Assembly: GCF_900604515.1 (NCBI RefSeq)
Contig: NZ_UWOS01000001.1
Span: forward strand, 1,054,001-1,118,000
Source: Arcanobacterium ihumii
Lineage (GTDB): Bacteria; Actinomycetota; Actinomycetes; Actinomycetales; Actinomycetaceae
Direction: 5' to 3'
DNA length: 64,000 bases
The notes under the pieces were generated by a model, which made no database searches, was not told the DNA's origin, and saw only the letters and a list, made by a program, of their open reading frames with translations. The translations under genes and the position numbers were made by a program. Shown piece by piece: positions 8,573-17,172 of the stretch. Numbering within the stretch: the stretch's first letter is position 1; each line of letters opens with the position of its first letter.

Positions 8573-9532
8573 TTACGGCAGGGTTGTAATCATGTCGATA
8601 ATTCGCTCGGGAGAGTCAGCTGGGACTTTGAGAACAACTGCGCAGTGAGCACCGTCTTGGTCTGGGTAGTCAACATACATTCCGCGTAGATCGCAGATAG
8701 TTTGCCCACGGCCAGGTCCGTTTGAGTCATCTACGACCACGTTCACCACTGGTGCCAGTTCGGGAACTATATCTCCGGCACCGATTGCTGCAGCGAGTGG
8801 ATCGTGGGTAGCTGAACGACGTTCACCAAAAATTTCTAGATGAAAATTGAAGTAGAAGTCGAGCACGTCTGCGATTCCCTTAGCGCTCTTTGAACCAGAG
8901 GAGTAGAGGCGTTCGCGATGTGAATCGTAGAAGTTATTAACCATTGTTGCGTCCAAGCCAACCATCGTTATTGGCCACGGAGCATTAAAGACGATGGCGG
9001 AGGCTTCGGCGTCTTTACCTATGTTCGCTTCGGTCACGGGGGAAATATTCCCAGGGTGCATGGTGGCGCCACCCATGATCGTGACGTGCTTAATCTTCGA
9101 TGGTAGTTCTGGGTCAATATCGAGGGCTTGTGCAATATTTGTTAGTGGACCAACTGTAATAATTTCGAGTTCACCAGCGTATTCATTGGCAAGATCAACG
9201 AGTAATTCGGCTGCTGAACGTGGATCTAACTGGGCTTTTGCTTGAGGGAGTTCAATAGCTCCTGTGCCGAGCTCTCCGTGGATCCAGGTAGTGCCACCGT
9301 GGAATTCTCCATGCGATGGATGCTCGGCTCCCATCGCTACTGGAATATTTGGTTGCCCCATAATTTCAATCCAGTTCAGTGCATTTTGAGCAGCTTGTGA
9401 TGATGAGGTGTTTCCAAAAATTGAGCCGATACCAACGAGCTTCACGGCTGGTGTTGCACAAAGATAGGCGAGTGCGACGGCGTCGTCTACTCCCGGATCG
9501 GTGTCAAAATAGACAAGTTTTGGTGAAGTCAT
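8573..9532 (-). CDS. Nucleoside hydrolase (inosine-uridine preferring type)
   Basis: A 319-residue protein with the hallmark N-terminal metal/ribose motif DTDPGVDDA at residues 10-18. The downstream pattern VGPLTNIAQAL and the late THDPLAAA histidine-aspartate motif are also present. The family cleaves the N-glycosidic bond of ribonucleosides to ribose and base in the cytoplasm, using Ca2+. It lies between a LacI repressor and an MFS transporter, forming a plausible nucleoside uptake and catabolism operon controlled by that repressor. Confidence 0.92.
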   Translation of the reverse strand: MTSPKLVYFDTDPGVDDAVALAYLCATPAVKLVGIGSIFGNTSSSQAAQNALNWIEIMGQPNIPVAMGAEHPSHGEFHGGTTWIHGELGTGAIELPQAKAQLDPRSAAELLVDLANEYAGELEIITVGPLTNIAQALDIDPELPSKIKHVTIMGGATMHPGNISPVTEANIGKDAEASAIVFNAPWPITMVGLDATMVNNFYDSHRERLYSSGSKSAKGIADVLDFYFNFHLEIFGERRSATHDPLAAAIGAGDIVPELAPVVNVVVDDSNGPGRGQTICDLRGMYVDYPDQDGAHCAVVLKVPADSPERIIDMITTLP

Positions 9533-9577
9533 AGGTAGTCCTTTCTAATTATGACGTCAGGTGGCGGAGCTAATTAT

Positions 9578-10594
9578 TTAGAGTTGAGTGGTGGAGCCAC
9601 CAATGCGAAGTGTGCCAGTGAGTTCAATCGGTTCTGCACCGGTTGAATCTAGACCGTTTTCAATAAGGTTGATCAATAAAGTTACAGCTTGTTTAGCCAT
9701 GTCTTGAATTGGGAGAGCTAAAGTAGTCAAACTTGGTTGTACGAGTGCAGTAGAGGCGATTCCGTCGTATCCAGCTACTAGAACATCATTCGGGATTTCA
9801 TAACCAAGATTGCGGAGCTCATTCATGGCTCCAATCGCCATGTGATCGTTTGCTGCAAATACTCCAGCCGGTGCTCCGCGGTGGGTATCTACGTAGCGTC
9901 GTGCTGCTTTTGCTCCTGATTCCATACTGAAGTCGCCCTCAATGGTTTCTGCTGAAAGAACGGTATCTGGGCATTTATTGTTAGCTTCGGTAACGGCATC
10001 ATTGAAACCATTAAGACGTACTGAAGATACCCCTAGGTGGTTCGGGCCTGTAATGTGGAGAAGTGTACGTGCACCTGCGGAAATGAGGTGTTGAGTTACT
10101 ATTCGCGCCCCTTCGCGGTGGTTTATTGCGATATCGTGAGTGCTTGCGGATTCGGGTGCACGATCAAAGAAGACGACGGGGAAAGTTTCGGGTAATTTCC
10201 AATTCGGGGTTTCGTTGGTGCGGGCACCGAACATAAGTAGCCCGTCAACAGCTTTTGTGGTTGCCAACTGCTCAGATTCTTGGAACGTATCTTCACCACC
10301 GGTAATAACCATACGGTAGCCGTGAGCTTTACTTTCTATAACTGTTTTCTCGATGAGTTCCAAGAAGAATGGGTTATGGAAATTTGGAAGAACTAGGCCT
10401 AGTACTTCGCTGGATTGTTTGCGAAGAGCACGGGCTTTGGCATTAGGAACGTAATTGAGTTCGGCAACTGCTTTCCTTACTCGGTTTTGAGTTCTTTGAG
10501 TGACGTTATCGGTGCCACTCAATACACGCGAAGCGGTAGCTATGGATACCCCTGCGCGGGTTGCTACATCTTGGAGAGTAGGAAGTTGAGTCAT
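9578..10594 (-). CDS. LacI-family transcriptional regulator
   Basis: A 338-residue protein with an N-terminal LacI helix-turn-helix (TLQDVATRAGVSIATASRVL, residues 6-25), a hinge with the KARALRKQ segment, and a periplasmic-binding-protein-like effector domain. It is the first gene of the leftward unit with the nucleoside hydrolase and MFS transporter. Two LacI-type operators lie directly upstream, so autoregulation of the operon is expected. The inducer is probably a nucleoside or pentose, inferred from the neighbours. Confidence 0.92.
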   Translation of the reverse strand: MTQLPTLQDVATRAGVSIATASRVLSGTDNVTQRTQNRVRKAVAELNYVPNAKARALRKQSSEVLGLVLPNFHNPFFLELIEKTVIESKAHGYRMVITGGEDTFQESEQLATTKAVDGLLMFGARTNETPNWKLPETFPVVFFDRAPESASTHDIAINHREGARIVTQHLISAGARTLLHITGPNHLGVSSVRLNGFNDAVTEANNKCPDTVLSAETIEGDFSMESGAKAARRYVDTHRGAPAGVFAANDHMAIGAMNELRNLGYEIPNDVLVAGYDGIASTALVQPSLTTLALPIQDMAKQAVTLLINLIENGLDSTGAEPIELTGTLRIGGSTTQL

Positions 10595-10613
10595 GGTCGG
10601 CGCCTTTGCCCTA

Positions 10614-10645
10614 ATGTAATCGTTTACATGTGAAATCGTTTACAT
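10614..10645. promoter_or_regulatory. Paired LacI-type operators
   Basis: ATGTAATCGTTTACAT (10614-10629) is a near-perfect LacI-family half-site pair with the central CG. A second copy, GTGAAATCGTTTACAT (10630-10645), abuts it directly. Both lie about 20 to 50 bases upstream of the lacI start and are the likely binding sites of that repressor. Confidence 0.85.
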
Positions 10646-10860
10646 TGAGGATATGACTAAGAAAGCTCGGTGTCAAAAGTTTACTTGAAACATAAGATGC
10701 CTCGATTTGAAGATTCAGATCCAATACAGATGAATTAACTCCTTAAAAGCTGGTCAGTTAATGCCAGGACCAACATGCAGAAAAATCTGAAATCGTTGTG
10801 TAGGATAAGGCAACTTATAAATATAAATCCTTGCAAAGCGTGATAGAAAGTGAGTTAAGG

Positions 10861-11478
10861 ATGTCTTGGTGGGAAATAATTGGATGGGCTGGTTCCGTGC
10901 TCGTCGTCATGAGTTTGATGGTGCCCAGTGTGCGGCGCTTCCGCATTCTTAATCTCACCGGCTCGCTGATTGCAACGATCTATAATGCATTCTTTGAGAT
11001 TTGGCCATACGCGGCGATGAATGGGGCGATTGTGCTCATCAACATTTACTGGTTGTGGCGATTGAGCCAACAAGGTGAAAATGAAGAACGCGGATATTCC
11101 GTGGTGGCGGTGAATGACGATGATTCAATCGTGCAGCGTTTTCTCTCACGCAACGGTGCCACTATATCTGCTGCTTACCCGCACTTCGCCAAAGATACAC
11201 TAACTGGAGCGCAATCCTTTTTGATTATGCATGAAGAAGAAGTAATTGGATTGTTTTCTATTCGATTAGGGCAGAACCAAACGGCAGAGGTTGTGATGGA
11301 CTTTGTAACAGAGCGTTTTCGTGATTTTACTCCAGGAAATTTCGTTTACACCAACAACAAGCTTTTTGCGGATTTGGGCGTATGTATGCTCGTACTTCCG
11401 GCTAATACTGCGTCCGACGTGGCTTACTTCCGAAAACAAGGGTTTGTTGGCGACGACGTTCTCACGAAGAGTTTCTAG
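10861..11478 (+). CDS. YgjV-like membrane protein with C-terminal soluble domain
   Basis: A 205-residue protein. Residues 1-75 hold three hydrophobic helices of the YgjV type (MSWWEIIGWAGSVLVVMSLM, then IATIYNAF and INIYWLWRL). Residues 85-205 form a soluble domain that looks acyltransferase-like in layout, but I see no clear cofactor motif. ATG 10861 is chosen because of the upstream GAGTTAAGG; a TTG frame extends to 10831. It is the last host gene before the prophage. Function unknown. Confidence 0.75.
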   Translation: MSWWEIIGWAGSVLVVMSLMVPSVRRFRILNLTGSLIATIYNAFFEIWPYAAMNGAIVLINIYWLWRLSQQGENEERGYSVVAVNDDDSIVQRFLSRNGATISAAYPHFAKDTLTGAQSFLIMHEEEVIGLFSIRLGQNQTAEVVMDFVTERFRDFTPGNFVYTNNKLFADLGVCMLVLPANTASDVAYFRKQGFVGDDVLTKSF

Positions 11479-11749
11479 TGAAACACGAGGTTAATCGCGC
11501 GAGGTAGGTTCCTGTACTGCCGTGTTTAAATAGGGGACGGTACCTATAACATATCGTAACAAACAGATCCCAACGATATATCAGTCAATCTGGTGCCTCG
11601 GTTATCAAATCCGAGGCCGTAGTGGAGACTTAGACGTTCATTTTGATACAAGACTGGCTTGGGGGCAGATTCATTCGGTAGGGGGTGTTTTCCAAAGACG
11701 GGGGTAGGAATTGCTGGTTTTTATTGCTGTGAGCGAGTTAGCTGGCCGA
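11479..11749. other. Left prophage junction region
   Basis: No gene is seen. A hairpin with GCCTCGG/CCGAGGC arms lies at 11595-11617. At 11631-11651 is a 21-base sequence (TAGACGTTCATTTTGATACAA) that recurs, nearly identical but inverted, at 61911-61933 beside tRNA-Gly. The left attachment site must lie in this gap or near it, because the serine recombinase gene ends at 11750. Confidence 0.6.
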
Positions 11750-13303
11750 TTATTCGTCTTTGAAGATGACGCTGATGGCTCCATTAGCGTTGATAATGGC
11801 GTGGTCGACGAGGGTGTTCCATGCTTGGTCGCTGTATGCGAGTGGTGGCAGGGTGGCGAGGTAGAAGTGGACTTTGATGGCTTGTGCTCGGCGGTGGCGC
11901 AGATCGTCGATCTTGTCGGTGATGTGCTGGTGCTCGGTCTCGAGTTGGCGGTGTCGGGTTTCGAGCTGGTGGTAGCGGCGGTCGTAGTCGTCGGGGTCGT
12001 GGGCTGTGGCTGCTGCGGTGGTGATGAGTTGGTTCATCAGCGTGATCGTTTCTTCGATCCGCTCCCCTAGCGTGGCCTGCTGAGTTTCCAACTCGCGGGT
12101 GTCGTAGACGGTTTCGTCGAGCAGGCACATGGTGTCATCGAGAACGTCAGTGTTGGTGACGCGCTCAGCCAGGGCGGCGACGAAGGCGTTTTTGATCTGC
12201 TCCTCGGTGACGTGGGGTGTCGCGCAACGATGAATTTTCTTGTATTTGTTGTTGCAGCGCCAGATATAGCGGCGGTATTTGCTGGTGGAGTGCCACACTT
12301 TCCTCCCGAACGAGCCACTACACTCGCTGCAGGTGATCTTGTTGGCAAAGGGGTGGGTATTAGAGGTGCCTTTGCCTGCGCGGCGGGCGAGTTCTGTTTG
12401 GACCACGTCCCAGGTGGCTGGGGTGATGATGGGTTCGTGGTTGCCGGTGACGTAGTACTGGGGTACTTCGCCTTCGTTGACTTTCATGGTTTTGGTCAGG
12501 AAGTCGGTAGTGAAGCTCTTTTGGAGCAGCGCGTCGCCTTTGTATTTCTCGTTGGTCAGGATCGATCGCACAGTCGAGGGCGACCAGATTTGTTTGCCAC
12601 GCGGTGTAGGAATCTGATCAGCGGTGAGTTCTTTGGCGATGGTTTGAGGGGTTGCGCCTTCTAGGAAGCGGGCGTAAATGCGCCGCACGATCGGGGCTTG
12701 GGTTTCGTCGATGGCGAGGTTTCCCTCCTCGCCTTTCTTGTAGCCCAACAGTGAAGCGTAGGGAACCATGATTTTCCCGTCGGCGAAGCGTTTACGGTGG
12801 CCCCAGGTGACGTTCTCGGAAATTGAGCGGGATTCTTCTTGCGCCAGACTCGACATGATCGTGATGAGTAATTCGCCTTTGGCGTCAAAGGTGTAAATAT
12901 TTTCCTTCTGAAAATAGACCTCGACGCCTGCATCCTTGAGCTTGCGCACGGTAGTGAGCGAGTCGACGGTGTTGCGAGCAAACCGGGACACACTCTTGGT
13001 GAGGATCAGGTCGATTTTGCCTGCCAGAGCGTCATCGATCATGGTTTGGAATCCTTCACGGCGTTTCATAGAAGTGCCAGAGATGCCCTCATCGGAATAC
13101 ATGCCCGCGAACTGCCAATCATTACGGGAGCGAATGTAGGTGGTGTAGTAGTCGATTTGGGCCTCATACGAGGAGGTTTGTTCTTCCATCTCGGTAGAGA
13201 CGCGAGCGTAGGCGGCGACCCTTCTGCGCGCTGGTACCCCAGACGGGGTTGTGACATTCCCAAATTTCTTTGTTGCGGGTATCGCTGTGACGGTGCGACT
13301 CAT
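11750..13303 (-). CDS. Large serine recombinase A
   Basis: A 517-residue site-specific recombinase. The resolvase catalytic domain holds the nucleophile Ser36 in YARVST. A Recombinase (PF07508-type) domain follows at about 190-290. A zinc ribbon has cysteines in CSECSG and WRCNNKYKKIHRC, and a C-terminal coiled coil is rich in Glu and Arg. Its ATG overlaps the stop of recombinase B. Enzymes of this kind integrate and excise phages and transposons without tRNA-like long cores. The tandem pair probably acts jointly, as in some Firmicutes elements. Confidence 0.93.
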   Translation of the reverse strand: MSRTVTAIPATKKFGNVTTPSGVPARRRVAAYARVSTEMEEQTSSYEAQIDYYTTYIRSRNDWQFAGMYSDEGISGTSMKRREGFQTMIDDALAGKIDLILTKSVSRFARNTVDSLTTVRKLKDAGVEVYFQKENIYTFDAKGELLITIMSSLAQEESRSISENVTWGHRKRFADGKIMVPYASLLGYKKGEEGNLAIDETQAPIVRRIYARFLEGATPQTIAKELTADQIPTPRGKQIWSPSTVRSILTNEKYKGDALLQKSFTTDFLTKTMKVNEGEVPQYYVTGNHEPIITPATWDVVQTELARRAGKGTSNTHPFANKITCSECSGSFGRKVWHSTSKYRRYIWRCNNKYKKIHRCATPHVTEEQIKNAFVAALAERVTNTDVLDDTMCLLDETVYDTRELETQQATLGERIEETITLMNQLITTAAATAHDPDDYDRRYHQLETRHRQLETEHQHITDKIDDLRHRRAQAIKVHFYLATLPPLAYSDQAWNTLVDHAIINANGAISVIFKDE

Positions 13304-14547
13304 GCCAACCTCCCCTCACTGGTTAACCCCACTGGTGTCATGGTTCCATCCGCGAGGTGGAAGGTGAGCTGATGCTCGAAGGCCTCGATCATCACGATCT
13401 GCTCGCCAACCTGGACGGGGTCGAAACCCTGGGTGCCGAGCATGTATGCGCAGGCGTGTTCGAGGAGGCTTTCGCGTAGATTATGTCCGCCGCAGGGGTT
13501 GCCGTTCCCGGTGCAGGCACTCCAGCAGCGCCAGAACTTGTATGAGGTTCCAGACTTGTAGGTGCGGGTTTTGCGTTGATAGCTCTTCCCACACGCACCA
13601 CAACAGATTCGTCCAGTGAATACGCCCGTGTTCTTTGACGGGGTAGCCGCCGGGCCCACCTCACGCCTGTGCGCGATTTCTGCTTGCACCGCGTCAAACA
13701 TCGCCTCATCAATGATTGGTGGGAGGGCTTGCTCGACCCAGTATCGCGGCAGCTCCCCGTCGTTGAGGGCACGTGTGGGTGCTTGGATTGTGGGGCGGTA
13801 CATTTTCTGCAGCATTTGGCAGCCCTTGTACCGCTCATTTTCGAGCATGCGACGAAACACGGACCCGTAGAACCGTCGCCCTCCCCGAGAGCGTTTACCT
13901 CCAGCATTGAGCATCGTCGCGGTTTTCTCCGGGCTGATCCCATCGAGATAATTAGCAAACAGTAAGCGCACAATCTTGGCTTCTTCGTCAATGATGGTGA
14001 ACTCGCCGTTTGCCCAGCTATAGCCGTAGACGACGAAAGAATTTGTGCCACCATTCTTGTACCGGTTGCGGATCGCCCATTTGACGTTCTGGGATAGTGA
14101 ACGGGATTCTTCTTGAGCAAACGACGCCAACAAGGTCAGTAGGAGTTCCCCGTCAGCGCTGAGGGTGTCGATCTGTTCACGCTCGAAACGCACCGCCACA
14201 CCAAGATCTTTGAGCTCACGGACCGTAGCGAGCAGGTCGACAGTGTTGCGGGCAAGGCGAGAGATCGACTTCGTCAAAATAACGTCAATGCCGCCTGCCT
14301 TAGCGGTGTCCATGAGGTGTTTGAATCCATCGCGATGCTTGGTGGAGGTGCCGGTAATACCTTCGTCGATAAATACCCCGACATAGTCCCACCCAGGGGT
14401 GGATTGAATCAGATGGGAGTAGTACGATACCTGGGCGGCGATCGACGACAATTGCCGTTCGTGCTCAGTGGACACCCGCGCGTAGGCCGCTACCCTCAAC
14501 CGCTGCGGCCGTGCTGGTCTCGCCGGGATCACCCTCATCTCACCCAC
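13300..14547 (-). CDS. Large serine recombinase B
   Basis: A 415-residue serine recombinase with catalytic Ser26 in YARVST, conserved arginines in KSISRLARN, a Recombinase domain and a zinc ribbon (CCGACGKSY to WSACTGNGNPC). It is shorter than recombinase A and lacks the long coiled coil. GTG 14547 is preferred over TTG 14556 because AAGGAG sits at proper spacing. It overlaps recombinase A by four bases (ATGA), so both proteins are made together and a heteromeric complex is plausible. Confidence 0.9.
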   Translation of the reverse strand: MGEMRVIPARPARPQRLRVAAYARVSTEHERQLSSIAAQVSYYSHLIQSTPGWDYVGVFIDEGITGTSTKHRDGFKHLMDTAKAGGIDVILTKSISRLARNTVDLLATVRELKDLGVAVRFEREQIDTLSADGELLLTLLASFAQEESRSLSQNVKWAIRNRYKNGGTNSFVVYGYSWANGEFTIIDEEAKIVRLLFANYLDGISPEKTATMLNAGGKRSRGGRRFYGSVFRRMLENERYKGCQMLQKMYRPTIQAPTRALNDGELPRYWVEQALPPIIDEAMFDAVQAEIAHRREVGPAATPSKNTGVFTGRICCGACGKSYQRKTRTYKSGTSYKFWRCWSACTGNGNPCGGHNLRESLLEHACAYMLGTQGFDPVQVGEQIVMIEAFEHQLTFHLADGTMTPVGLTSEGRLA

Positions 14548-14620
14548 GTATCTCAATCTCCTTACACTGCTCGTTTCCCCTAATAAATAAGGGGTTCAGC
14601 TGGTTGTATCCATCTACGCT

Positions 14621-14809
14621 CTAAACCCGCGTTTTATCCAGTCGAACCCGCAAAATCAGCCCACCAACAACAGCAGGAAACTCCCCCGCCACACGAGTCA
14701 ACACCACGCGGGCTTCACTGTCCGTCAGTGCACCAGTGTCAGTGAGCCGATCAATGAACCCCACAACCCTGGCTAGATCAACCTCGGCATCAAACACGCC
14801 CTTGGTCAT
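14621..14809 (-). CDS. Small hypothetical protein
   Basis: A 62-residue protein with no recognised domain, predicted helical (VDLARVVGFIDRLTDTGALT). Its start overlaps the stop of the zinc-finger gene by four bases, and recombinase B follows 73 bases on, so it belongs to the recombinase operon. A directionality or accessory factor is possible but unsupported by motif. Confidence 0.55.
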   Translation of the reverse strand: MTKGVFDAEVDLARVVGFIDRLTDTGALTDSEARVVLTRVAGEFPAVVGGLILRVRLDKTRV

Positions 14810-15219
14810 CGACTGCCACCCTTGGTGCCGAACCGGTGGCGGATGTAGCAGGCATGGCAGCAGTACTTACGCCCCGCATTCCCATACGCTTGAAAAGGCA
14901 TGTCACAGTTTGCGCACGTGAACTCATAGAAGGCTTTGCGGGTGCCTGCTTCTGGGTGGGTATGCCAGAACGCCCGCCGATGCTCGCTACAGCAAAATGA
15001 TGGTTTCTTCCCATCCGCGCGTTGCGACAGTTTGATTCCGCACCAGCGGCACCACCGCCCATCAGGGTCAGCTTTCGCTGTTGGTTCGATACCTGTGCGG
15101 GTGACATAGGCGCGGATCTGATCGCGGCTGACCGCAAGACGTGCAGCGATCGCCTTATACCCAAGCCCGCCCAAGCGCATGCGCCTGGCTGCTTGTTTTT
15201 CTCTCTCATCTAACGCCAT
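14806..15219 (-). CDS. HTH and zinc-finger DNA-binding protein of recombinase operon
   Basis: A 137-residue protein. The N-terminal third is a sigma/resolvase-like helix-turn-helix (LGGLGYKAIAARLAVSRDQI), followed by two short zinc knuckles (CRWCGIK to CCSEH, and CANCDMPF to CCHACY). Proteins of this shape, often labelled sigma-70-like, precede tandem serine recombinases in mobile elements. ATG 15219 follows AGGAGG at good spacing. It probably regulates the recombinases or helps recombination directionality; this is inferred. Confidence 0.7.
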   Translation of the reverse strand: MALDEREKQAARRMRLGGLGYKAIAARLAVSRDQIRAYVTRTGIEPTAKADPDGRWCRWCGIKLSQRADGKKPSFCCSEHRRAFWHTHPEAGTRKAFYEFTCANCDMPFQAYGNAGRKYCCHACYIRHRFGTKGGSR

Positions 15220-15300
15220 CACTGGCCTCCTCTCCGTAGAAGGCCACGAATGCGTGCCGAGTTAACCCTTCGCCGGAGGTCGCGTGTGGGCCTTCTGCCC

Positions 15301-15333
15301 ATACGCCCTCGGGCACCTGCGAATCCGGACGGG
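15301..15333 (-). repeat. Four-copy phage leader motif, copy A
   Basis: A 33-base element matching copies at 42805, 49464 and 54210. On the plus strand it keeps TACGYCC, 15 variable bases, then AATCCGGACGG. The CGTCC/GGACG stem has one mismatch in this copy. It lies 79 bases upstream of the leftward HTH/zinc-finger gene. Confidence 0.7.
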
Positions 15334-15358
15334 TAAGAAAACCTCAAGAGTGATGAAA

Positions 15359-15414
15359 AGCCCCGCCACCACCGGCTCCCCGAGAATCTGGGAAGTCACA
15401 GTGGTGACGGGGCT
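15359..15414 (-). terminator. Terminator after endolysin
   Basis: Arms AGCCCCGCCACCAC (15359-15372) and GTGGTGACGGGGCT (15401-15414) pair over 14 bases with one mismatch. On the minus strand the hairpin is followed by CTTTTC. It lies directly beyond the endolysin stop at 15436 and would end the late transcript before the recombinase operon. Confidence 0.8.
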
Positions 15415-15435
15415 AAGTTCGTTGACCTCTAGCTG

Positions 15436-16416
15436 TTAGTAGCCGAGCTTGGCGTTGACTCGCGCCTGGACAGCGCTGTAGAGATTTCCGAGGCGGCGCT
15501 TACGATCTTCACCGTTGCCGTACTCGCCACGGATCACGGTGTCGGCAAGAGCATCAATGTTGGGACCCGCAGGCTTGGCGGCAGGTGCACGGCCCGCGAG
15601 CTTCTCATTTACGCGAGCTTGCACGGCGGCGTAGTTGGCTCCGAGGCGGAGCTTGCGCTCCTCCCCATTGCCGTAATCACCGCGAATCACTGCATCAGCC
15701 AATGCGTCGATGTTGGGCCCTGCTGGCTTCGGGGCGGATGCGTTGCCGGAAAGCTTCTCGTTCACTCGCTGTTGGACAGCCGCGTAGTTGGCTCCGAGGC
15801 GGAGCTTACGCTCCTCCCCGTTCCCGTACTCGCCGCGAATCACCGCGTCGGCGAGGGTGTCGATGTTCGGCGTTGCAGGAGCAGGTGCTGGTGCTGGTGC
15901 TGGGGTGTTGCCGGTCATTTGGTCATACCAAGACTGGGCGCGAGCCATGTAGGCGGTGTGCTGGGAGCCAGCCAATGAGGCTGGGCAGGCGGTTGGGATG
16001 AAGTCTTTGTGCCCGAACACGTTCTTGCCCCACGCCGGGCGGTCAAGGCCGTAGAACTTGCAAACGGCCGCGACGAGGTGTGCACCGTTATCCAGGCAGG
16101 CTTCGGATACCGCCCACGGGTTCGAGGACACGTCGGCGTGTTCGATGCCGATACTGGTGGTGTTGGCGGCAAAGTTGCCTGCATGCCAAGCGGTGTCGCG
16201 GTCCCATACGAGCTGGCCGATTGTGCCATCGGTTTGGACTTGGTAGTGGGCGGATGCAGGACGGGACTGCCACACGTCGTAGCAGCCCCTGATGGTGAGG
16301 TTTCCGGCGTTGTGGTGGATGATGACCTTATCGATCCGCCTGCCGTTGCGGCCGGGTGTGTAGTGTGTGTTCATGATGAGGTCGATGTCGGCCTCAAGCG
16401 TGTTCCAATTCTTCAT
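15436..16416 (-). CDS. Endolysin: N-acetylmuramoyl-L-alanine amidase with three CW_7 repeats
   Basis: A 326-residue lysin. The N-terminal amidase_2 domain has the zinc-ligand region IIHHN near residue 34 and GHKDF plus a cysteine near 145. An Ala-Pro linker (about 170-180) joins three near-identical repeats of about 45 residues, each with the core GEYGNGEERKLRLG, the Cpl-7-type (CW_7) wall-binding repeat. It would cut the amide bond between muramic acid and the stem peptide at lysis. Its ATG overlaps the holin stop, so lysis proteins are co-translated. Confidence 0.95.
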   Translation of the reverse strand: MKNWNTLEADIDLIMNTHYTPGRNGRRIDKVIIHHNAGNLTIRGCYDVWQSRPASAHYQVQTDGTIGQLVWDRDTAWHAGNFAANTTSIGIEHADVSSNPWAVSEACLDNGAHLVAAVCKFYGLDRPAWGKNVFGHKDFIPTACPASLAGSQHTAYMARAQSWYDQMTGNTPAPAPAPAPATPNIDTLADAVIRGEYGNGEERKLRLGANYAAVQQRVNEKLSGNASAPKPAGPNIDALADAVIRGDYGNGEERKLRLGANYAAVQARVNEKLAGRAPAAKPAGPNIDALADTVIRGEYGNGEDRKRRLGNLYSAVQARVNAKLGY

Positions 16417-16871
16417 CAGTGAATCTCCTTTTCAGTGGTTGGTGGTTCGGTGAGTGAGGGTCTGGTTTCGGCGCGATTGGCGATCGCATCGAGCGCCCCG
16501 CGCATCTGCGCCGGGACAGGCAGACCCAATCGGGTGGCGTTCTCTACGAGGGAGATGCCTTCGTTGGATAGGTAGAAGAAGATGACCGCCGCGCGTAGGA
16601 CTCCGGGTGCTCCGAGGATGTGGACGTCGATCAAATGGGCGAGGCCGACGAGGGTGAAGATGAGGATCTTTCGGCTGATACCCCTGAAACCAACTGCGCT
16701 GGAGAGGCGGCGCTCGTTGATGGCGGCCAGCACCCCGGTGATGTAGTCGGCGATAGCGAAGACGATCAGCGCATAGACGAGGCCGTCGAGGCCTCCAAGA
16801 TAAGCGGCGAGCCAGGCACCAATACCAGCGATCCCGGTTTGGATGGCGTGCCAGATGGCGTGAAGAGACAT
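16416..16871 (-). CDS. Phage holin (toxin-secretion/phage-lysis family)
   Basis: A 151-residue protein with about three hydrophobic helices and the motif IADYITGVLAA typical of the phage_holin_4 (Cph1-like) family. The soluble C-terminus is Pro/Glu-rich. ATG 16871 follows GAAAGGA. It directly precedes and overlaps the endolysin. It would form membrane lesions that time endolysin release. Confidence 0.9.
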   Translation of the reverse strand: MSLHAIWHAIQTGIAGIGAWLAAYLGGLDGLVYALIVFAIADYITGVLAAINERRLSSAVGFRGISRKILIFTLVGLAHLIDVHILGAPGVLRAAVIFFYLSNEGISLVENATRLGLPVPAQMRGALDAIANRAETRPSLTEPPTTEKEIH

Positions 16872-16896
16872 GGGAATGATTCCTTTCGTGGGCATA

Positions 16897-16930
16897 AAAA
16901 ATTGCCCACACCCATCTGGGGTGAAGGCAT
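16897..16930 (-). terminator. Hairpin between tail-end gene and holin
   Basis: On the minus strand CACCC, a short loop and GGGTG are followed by a GGC then AATTTTTT, just above the holin ribosome site. It resembles a partial terminator that could tune holin expression. Confidence 0.45.
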
Positions 16931-16953
16931 CTAAAAATTGGTGTAGTACTGGG

Positions 16954-17172
16954 CTACATGGTCGGGTCGGTGAGGACCTCGAGAATTGGCAGGCTCAAGT
17001 CGAAGGACGCCGCCTTGGGCGCTGGGAGTTCTTGGGCTTCGATGGTCTCTGCTGGTGGTGAGGGCGTGGCATCTGACTCAACTGGGACGATCGGAAGCTG
17101 AACCTCATCACCGGAAGAGGATTCATGAGCGGAGGGTTGGGTCAGCTCTGTTTTCTCGTTTTCAATGCTCAT
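16954..17172 (-). CDS. Small phage protein, Pro/Glu-rich
   Basis: A 72-residue acidic, Pro/Ser/Glu-rich and probably disordered protein with no recognised domain. Its start overlaps the previous gene stop (ATGA). It lies between tail and lysis genes, a place where phages often carry small virion or regulatory proteins. Confidence 0.65.
   Translation of the reverse strand: MSIENEKTELTQPSAHESSSGDEVQLPIVPVESDATPSPPAETIEAQELPAPKAASFDLSLPILEVLTDPTM

Noticed and set aside
11784-12664. Several long frames opposite or shifted to the recombinase genes
   Set aside because: They are GC-driven shadow frames with low-complexity or Arg/Pro-rich products.
15436-15860. Direct repeats as a CRISPR array
   Set aside because: The repeats are in frame coding for CW_7 modules, are not separated by unique spacers and have no cas genes nearby.
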